In this document: positions 58,557 to 64,000 of the stretch, one piece after another | Layout of the letters: every line of letters begins with the position of its first letter | Position numbering within the stretch: position 1 is the stretch's first letter | Assembly: GCA_900660155.1 (NCBI GenBank) | Contig: CABFPE010000177.1 | Location: forward strand, 873,550-937,549 | DNA: 64,000 bases | Origin: Hofstenia miamia | Taxonomy: Eukaryota > Xenacoelomorpha > Acoela > Hofsteniidae | Direction of reading: 5' to 3' | Position numbers and translations under genes: made by a program | Notes under the pieces: model-generated | Databases searched by the model: none | What the model was told of the DNA's origin: nothing | What the model saw: the letters and a program-made list of their open reading frames with translations, nothing else

Positions 58557-59384
58557 TTGCAGCCTCTCTGCCCATTCTTACTGCAAATTCACAACCTAAG
58601 TGAACCAAGTGATCCAGTTTGGATCCCAGCTGTGAATGAGAGAACTCATGGACATCTGAGTCCACAAGAATGTGACGCACTCTCTGCCCTCTTGTGCCAG
58701 CATCACAATGTGTTTAATTACAGATCAATCAGTGTTGGGAAGGCCATTGGGGAACAACATGCCATTGAAACTAAGAGTGATCACCCCATTTGATTGCCAG
58801 TTTGAAGGGTACCTGAGAACTTAAGAGCTGAGTATGAACAGATCCTTAGGAATCTCATTGAAAGTGGGATCATACAGAACAGTAATAGTCCATATGCTGC
58901 ACCTATGGTGTTTATTCACCAAGGCGAGAAGTACTGCCTCTGTGTCAACTTTCAATGACTAAATGATATCACAGTCAAGAATGCGTATCTGCTACCTTGC
59001 ATCAAGGATCTCCTATATGATGCCAGCAATTATAAGTTATTTTCATGCTTGGATCTCTGTAAAGCCTATTGGCAGATACTGATGAAGCCTGCCAACATCC
59101 CAAAGACCACTTTTATTACGCCTTACAGCCTTTTCAAGTGGAAGTACATGGCCTTTGGGCTTTGTAACACTCTGGCTATGTTTCAGCATTACATTATGCA
59201 TGTACTATGGAATGGGGCTAATGTTCATGAACCTGGGATCACCACATACATGGACAATATTCTCATTGCTGGACACACATTCTCTGACCACTTAGATAAA
59301 TTGGGTCACACTCTCAAGATCCTGTACAACTCTGGACTCCAGGTAAATGGTGAAATGAGTTACCTTCTTGGGAAGAGTGATTGA
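58557..59384 (+). pseudogene. Ty3/gypsy reverse transcriptase
   Basis: Same frame throughout, with TGA at 58791, 58803 and 58956. Blocks: ERTHGHLSPQECDALSALLC (linker), PYAAPMVFIHQGEKYCLCVN, FSCLDLCKAYWQILM (first catalytic Asp), MAFGLCNTLAMFQHYIM and TTYMDNILIAGH, where the YxDD box has Asn (59256-59258) as its second catalytic residue. The frame ends at TGA 59382-59384, but the reading continues in another frame. Confidence 0.85.
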
Positions 59385-60040
59385 ACCTGGGAGAATATCT
59401 ATTAAGAACAATGTGAAAGACCATCTTGACCAAATTGAAACTCCATGCTCACACAAGGATGTCCAATGCCTGATGGGCTTTCTTAACTATTATGGCTCCT
59501 TCATCTCTGAACTAGCCAACCAAACCAAGCATATCTCTAATCTACTACAAAAAAACACTGAATTTTGTTGAACCTGGGTTGAGCAAGAGGAGCTGGATGC
59601 TGTGAAGCAAGAGCTCAGACGGATCCCCAGTCTGAACATGCCAGACTACACAAAAGAATTTATTGTCAATTGTGACGAGAGTTCAGTTGCCATCAGTGGT
59701 GTGCTCAGTCAAATGATCAATGGCCAGGAATGCCCAGTACAATATTTCAGCCAGAAGCTCTGCAATGCTGAACTGAATTATGGAGCAACAAAGTCGGAAA
59801 TGCTAGTGCTCATTGAGAGTCTGAAGAAGTTTTGATTCTTCATCTTAGGTTGTCAATTCATACCAACAACTCCGCACTAGCATGGCTCAAGAAATTCTCT
59901 GGCAACAAGTTGAACATCATTGCCCAATGGTTGGAATACCTCAACAACTTCACCTTTACTATCACTCATTGTCCCAGGAGATTGCATCTCAATGCTGACT
60001 ATTTCAATGCTCTGCCAAGTTATAAGAGAGACATGTGAAA
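59368..60040 (+). pseudogene. Ty3/gypsy RT connection and RNase H
   Basis: From 59368: GRVIEPGRISIKNNVKDHLD then CLMGFLNYYGSFISELANQT (RT thumb and connection), TGA at 59569. Then FIVNCDESSVAISGVLSQM, QYFSQKLCNAELNYGATKSE and a TGA at 59833, followed in a shifted frame by NNSALAWLKKF and FTITHCPRRLHLNADYFNAL. The usual Asp in the TD-x-AL block is replaced by Asn. Confidence 0.8.
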
Positions 60041-60169
60041 TCCACCAGGTGAAAAAACTCCATCTGGATTTATCCCTGCTTGTGAGTATGAGCTCCTCCC
60101 TGACATCAATGCAGATTAGAATGGGAAAGTGATCCTCCCTATCATGGTGAAAGAGGAGATTTTGGAAAA

Positions 60170-61646
60170 GGAAATTGCCACCCCTCAATCACATGATAAG
60201 GTTTTGTCTGAAATTATCTTTAAGGTCAAGAACCCTGACTGAGCTATCAGTGACTTTGATAAGAGATATTTCCAACAGTATCATTGGAAGCTTACCAAAG
60301 CTGGACTCCTCTATGCTCATAGTAGGAACAACTGTCTGGCAATCCCAGAGTATTTCAAGTGAGATCTTGTCTAGAAGATCCATGAACATGGTCATCTCAG
60401 GATTATCCAAACAGAGAGAACCTTTAACACTCATTACATTACCATCAGTATTCAAGCTACTGTACAAGATGTGATTGATAAGTGTGAAGCATGTCTGCTT
60501 CAAGGAGCTGGAAACTTTCCAGAGCAGAGAGCTGAGCTCCATAGTTGGGTAGTCCACATGGACATTGAAAAACTGTCAAGGGATGAATAAGGATTTCAAT
60601 ATCTGCTGGTCTTGATAGATCACTTTACTAAGTACGCATGACTTATCCCTCTTGACAATACAACTGCTGAAGTTATCAGGAAAGAATCGTGAAAGAATTG
60701 ATCTTTAAGCTTGGGCCTATGGAGCATTTGGTCTCTGACTGTGGTCCTCAGTTTGAGAACTCTTTAATGTCCACTCTCATGAAAGAACTCGAGATCAAAC
60801 ACGATTTTACCATTGCTTACCATCCGCAGTCAAATGGAGTTGTCAAGTGACTGAACCGCACCATCATTAAACTGATCAGAGTCACTGTGGCCTGCACCAC
60901 TGGTTGAAATTGGAGATGCGTCATAGAAGCAACCGAATTCTTTTACAGTACCACTGTTCACTCCACCACCAAAGTGAGCCCTTTCAAAGCCATGTTTGGC
61001 TGTGAAGCAAGCACTCCCCTGTTGATCATGTTTCCAGACTACAACAAATCAACCTTGGATAATTTTGTGAACCAGGCACTGAAAGAATTCCAGGAAGTAC
61101 ACCTTTCTATCTGCCAGAATACCAATCAGTCTGTTATTTGCCAGAAAAGAAACATCAACAAAAAGCTGTATGGTGAACCTCATAAAATTGGAGACTCTGT
61201 ATTTGCTTATTTTCCTCGTCAGGTCACTGATGCTAACCAAGTACAAAAACTTGCCACTAATTGGCAAGGACCCTTTAAAATAGTTAAGGTGTTAGATCAC
61301 CACTTGTACTTATTAGATAATGGTAAAGTCGCCCATTTTCATCAACTTAGATGAACAATCAAAGATATACAAAATGCAGTCATTGATAATAATAATGAGT
61401 TTTCTCTCATTGATGACAGCATTAATGAGATAGAGTATTACAATAACCTCACTGAATGTGAGGAAGACGACCTTACACAGGTTGAGTATGATAGTAACCT
61501 CAGTAGTAGTAGCAACACTATAGCTACTCATATTTTGCCTAAACAAAAAGCTAGATATTTAGACCATTTAAATACCAAGGAATGGGACCTTAATCTCATA
61601 TCCTTGTTTAGTAACTATGAAGCAAACAGAGAACCAACTTCCAGCT
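60170..61646 (+). pseudogene. Ty3/gypsy integrase with C-terminal tail
   Basis: The HHCC zinc module appears as HEHGH (about 60385) and KCEACLLQ (about 60480). The core has HMDIEKLS (first Asp), YLLVLIDHFTKYA, VSDCGPQFENS (second Asp) and AYHPQSNGVVK, where the catalytic Glu is Lys (60845-60847), immediately followed by TGA 60848. Then SPFKAMFGCEASTPLL and the C-terminal NWQGPFKIVKVLDHHLYLLD (61260-61320). After TGA 61352 the frame stays open to 61646 with an Asp/Glu/Asn/Ser-rich tail. At least six further stops. Defunct. Confidence 0.82.
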
Positions 61647-61649
61647 AGA

Positions 61650-62230
61650 TGCTGAGTGTGAAGATGAATCAACCCACAAGACAAAATGAAGAGATCAATG
61701 ACACCAAGACAATCAGATGAAAGAAATGAGAGCACCCAGCAGAAGACACCCATAGCAGCTCAGATGACTATGCATGGAGACAACTCTCTGTGCATGAATC
61801 TGAGGAGCATAGAGTGCCTTTTGCCCAATTGTCAAACATAACCTTGCCCTGTGTTGACTCAAAACCCCCTTCCAGTCCCAGTCCTTCCTCCCATGACTCA
61901 GCTAGTATTAGGTCCTGAAAAGCTGAGGAACATAAAGCTAAAACATCTAAGGTTGGCAATGAGATCCTACATCCGTACTTTATTGCTACTCAGAAAGTGG
62001 TTTGTTTAATTAGAGACAACATATCAGAAGAAACTAAGAATAGGTTGAGATGGACATTTAACAATAAGGATCGAACCTGCTCAGTCAACTTGATCCACTT
62101 TGTCATAGACACAGAGTGTAGACTACAGATCAACACCATTATTTGTTATGATTGCAAAATGTTAGCAGGTCACTAGGTGACCCCACTACACAGAAGTTTC
62201 ATCTTGGGATGATGTATTGGCCATAGAAAT
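61650..62230 (+). pseudogene. Possible third coding frame after pol
   Basis: One frame is fairly open from 61650, broken by TGA codons. It reads HESEEHRVPFAQLSN and a Ser/Pro run, then VGNEILHPYFIATQKVVCL and INTIICYDCKMLAGH. No family recognised. It lies where some Ty3 elements carry an extra gene. Low confidence that it is coding. Confidence 0.3.
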
Positions 62231-62299
62231 GATTGAAGAAGCCCAAAAGTTGTTGTGTGGTCCTACAGTCCAACTGTTAACGCAGCCTTAACTGTGCAA

Positions 62300-62442
62300 T
62301 GAGGGGGGGCATGTAGAGTCACTCAGGCCTCTCTTTTATTTTTAATTAATTTTAGGCACTCTCCAATTAATTTGGTGCTATTTAGTTTAATGATTTATTA
62401 ATTTGTAATCTTTTTGAACTTAAGATTTGAATTTAGTAATTG
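62300..62442 (+). repeat. Polypurine tract and truncated 3' LTR
   Basis: GAGGGGGGGCA (62301-62311) is the plus-strand priming tract, followed at once by TGTAGAGTCACTCAGG. Identity with the 5' LTR runs only to GTAATTG (about 62442), then the sequence changes to repeat B. Confidence 0.8.
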
Positions 62443-62871
62443 GATCCAGACCACTACTAAACACCACTCAATTAGCTCAACATTGTATTAAATAATCAAA
62501 CCATTATAGTAGAAACAAAATAAGAAATCTGAATAAAATTCTTTATCAATTGCTTACAGTATTTAATTTGTATTTATATTAATTCCAGAAAAGTACCTGT
62601 TGATTTCAACTTTAAACTTCTTGTCTGCCAAGATCGTGGCTAAAAATAATGGAAGTGATTTTACCCCCTTGTTTTGCCAAAAGTATTTTTATTGACTGAT
62701 ACTAGTCTCTCATTTTTGACACATATTGTTTCTTAGTTGCATAATACAAATAAATCTAAATTAATCTAATTGATCTAAATACAATATTTCTAATCATCAT
62801 TTCTTCAATCTTATTCTCACTTCACTTGACATTTGCAGCTTATTTTTGATTTGTTTAAGTGATGCTACACA
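62443..62871 (-). repeat. LTR-like repeat B, truncated
   Basis: From GATCCAGACCACTACTAAAC to GATGCTACACA it matches 51615-52026 with roughly 15% differences by eye. On the minus strand its TG end is preceded by CTGAGGAGGG (62872-62881 as CCCTCCTCAG), a polypurine tract. So it looks like the 3' LTR of a minus-strand element. Confidence 0.6.
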
Positions 62872-63390
62872 CCCTCCTCAGCTTGCGTTATTTTTAGCAC
62901 AGCTCACTCTCTATGTACTAATGTGTCTGCCTTCCAAATTATTGATTCCGCCTGTTGATGAGCCTATGTGGTTTTTTCAAATTCAACTTGTTTCATCATC
63001 TTCAAGACTGCTTCTCATTCAGTGGTTACAGTGTTCATGTATTTCAAGAATTTTGCCTCTTGAATATTGTCTGCTATTGGTGTAATTTCTCTTAATTCAT
63101 TGATCTTCTGTGAGAATATTTTGTAGAATTTCTGATATAACTGTATACCTTTGATTCCTATTATTTGCGTCATTTCCACATCAGCTCTACTTGTGTGGGC
63201 TAGGTCTTCTCTGATCTGATTGTCTAGGTAGAAAAACATAAATACTTTTCTTAAGCTATGAGTATTTGTGACGTCCTTATAAAAGAAGCTGATGTTGTCT
63301 TTTACTTCTTGTTTGCTGATTTCATTTGGATCATTTTTGTTAATATGCAACATTGTTACGATTTCGACTCTCTTTGTTACATTGTAGTAG
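62872..63390 (-). mobile_element. 519-bp interior of a short minus-strand LTR element with a 112-codon frame
   Basis: Lies between repeat C (5' LTR on the minus strand) and repeat B. The frame 63353-63015 starts MLHINKNDPNEISKQEVKDN and contains SLRKVFMFFYLDNQIREDL and YQKFYKIFSQKINELREI. Mostly charged and helical; not identified, perhaps a gag remnant. Too small for an autonomous element, so either internally deleted or a non-autonomous (TRIM-like) form. Confidence 0.45.
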
Positions 63391-64000
63391 TGTAATATCC
63401 TCTACCAGGCATCATCACTGTTTATCTACTGTTACTTTATAACATTAGCTGTGTTATTGTGGGTAAGGATTTACTTGTTGTTACTGCTTGACTAGTTTCT
63501 TCTGTTAAATTATGTAACCTTGATTTAACTGGTCACTTTTTAGGTGATGAAGCCATGCAGTAACCTCCATAACAATCTTCTAATGGGCATCTGCCCAAAG
63601 CAGATCTCCACATCCAGTTTCACTGTTCCATCCAATGCTTGAGTGCCACTTCTCAGCTCAATCAAAATAGCTTATGTGTACCCTACATTAGCTCAGTGCT
63701 TACTCAAAACAAGACACAACTTGACTTAAACTCTATTGTGTGTTGTTTCTATTTGCAACCAGACTTGTTACTAGTTGTTCATTTAATATTACATGTAGCC
63801 ATTACCAAAATATATTGGCTTATTTAAATATATTTAGTGTGAACAACTTCCTAACCTACATTTATAATTTACTACATGTGTGATCACTTTATCAGTCGAT
63901 TATTGGTCATTAATTTAGATCTAAAATAGTAATAGAATAATTCCTAGAGTTTGGTCATCCAACTGTTTGTTGACAGTTAACTTATCTAATACATGTAGAG
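63391..64000 (-). repeat. LTR-like repeat C, runs off the right edge
   Basis: Starts TGTAATATCCTCTACCAGG. Very similar to 50428-50960 with one extra 80-base piece (about 63570-63650) absent from A. Confidence 0.65.

Noticed and set aside
1-64000. CRISPR arrays, rRNA or tRNA genes
   Set aside because: None seen. Short direct repeats are transposon arrays or microsatellites; the only tRNA-like sequence is the retroelement primer site.

Overview
The window is nuclear DNA of an animal or another complex eukaryote. It is AT-rich, full of transposon relics, and carries one spliced host gene. It has two 1000-base assembly gaps (1121-2120 and 25487-26486) and single ambiguous bases at 4583 and 38070. 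The host gene shows tiny introns (37-43 nt), and splice-acceptor-like AG sits just before start codons. Fast-evolving animals with mini-introns and possible spliced-leader trans-splicing are the obvious candidates, but I cannot name the species.

Bases 1-33767: a minus-strand gene for a secreted or membrane VPS10-domain (sortilin/SorCS/SorLA-type) receptor. I assembled ten exons by eye: start codon and signal peptide at 33767, eight exons packed into 1.2 kb, then a 26.7 kb intron, exon 9 at 5721-5919, a 5.3 kb intron, and exon 10 at 244-441, where the gene leaves the window. The frame stays open through all ten exons (434 codons) and every junction phase matches. The two long introns are filled with decayed elements: Tc1/mariner-type relics, an L1-like LINE, two Jockey/CR1-like LINEs, two non-autonomous hAT elements nested in an older repeat, and a Tc1 element with intact ends but a dead transposase.

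Bases 33768-41200: gene upstream flank, then a 5.6 kb composite hAT unit. It holds two nearly identical intact 564-residue transposase genes and 1.3 kb of cargo. Only the outer ends share an 8-bp target duplication, which suggests the whole unit moved as one. The cargo has a LINE 3' fragment and hairpins resembling the histone-mRNA 3' stem-loop.

Bases 41200-50427: about 9 kb with almost no CpG and no recognisable gene. The change near 41.2 kb is abrupt. It may be a real chromatin or methylation domain or a chimeric join.

Bases 50428-64000: nested retroelements. There is a Ty3/gypsy-type element (LTR, tRNA primer site, gag, protease, RT, RNase H, integrase, polypurine tract, truncated 3' LTR) riddled with TGA stops. 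In its 5' part lies a second retroelement whose gag-like and pol frames overlap by about 400 nt and whose RT-RNase H has no visible protease or integrase. Further right is a short minus-strand LTR element whose LTR also occurs alone at 50428-52026. Catalytic Asp-to-Asn and Arg-to-stop changes at CpG positions suggest methylation-driven decay.
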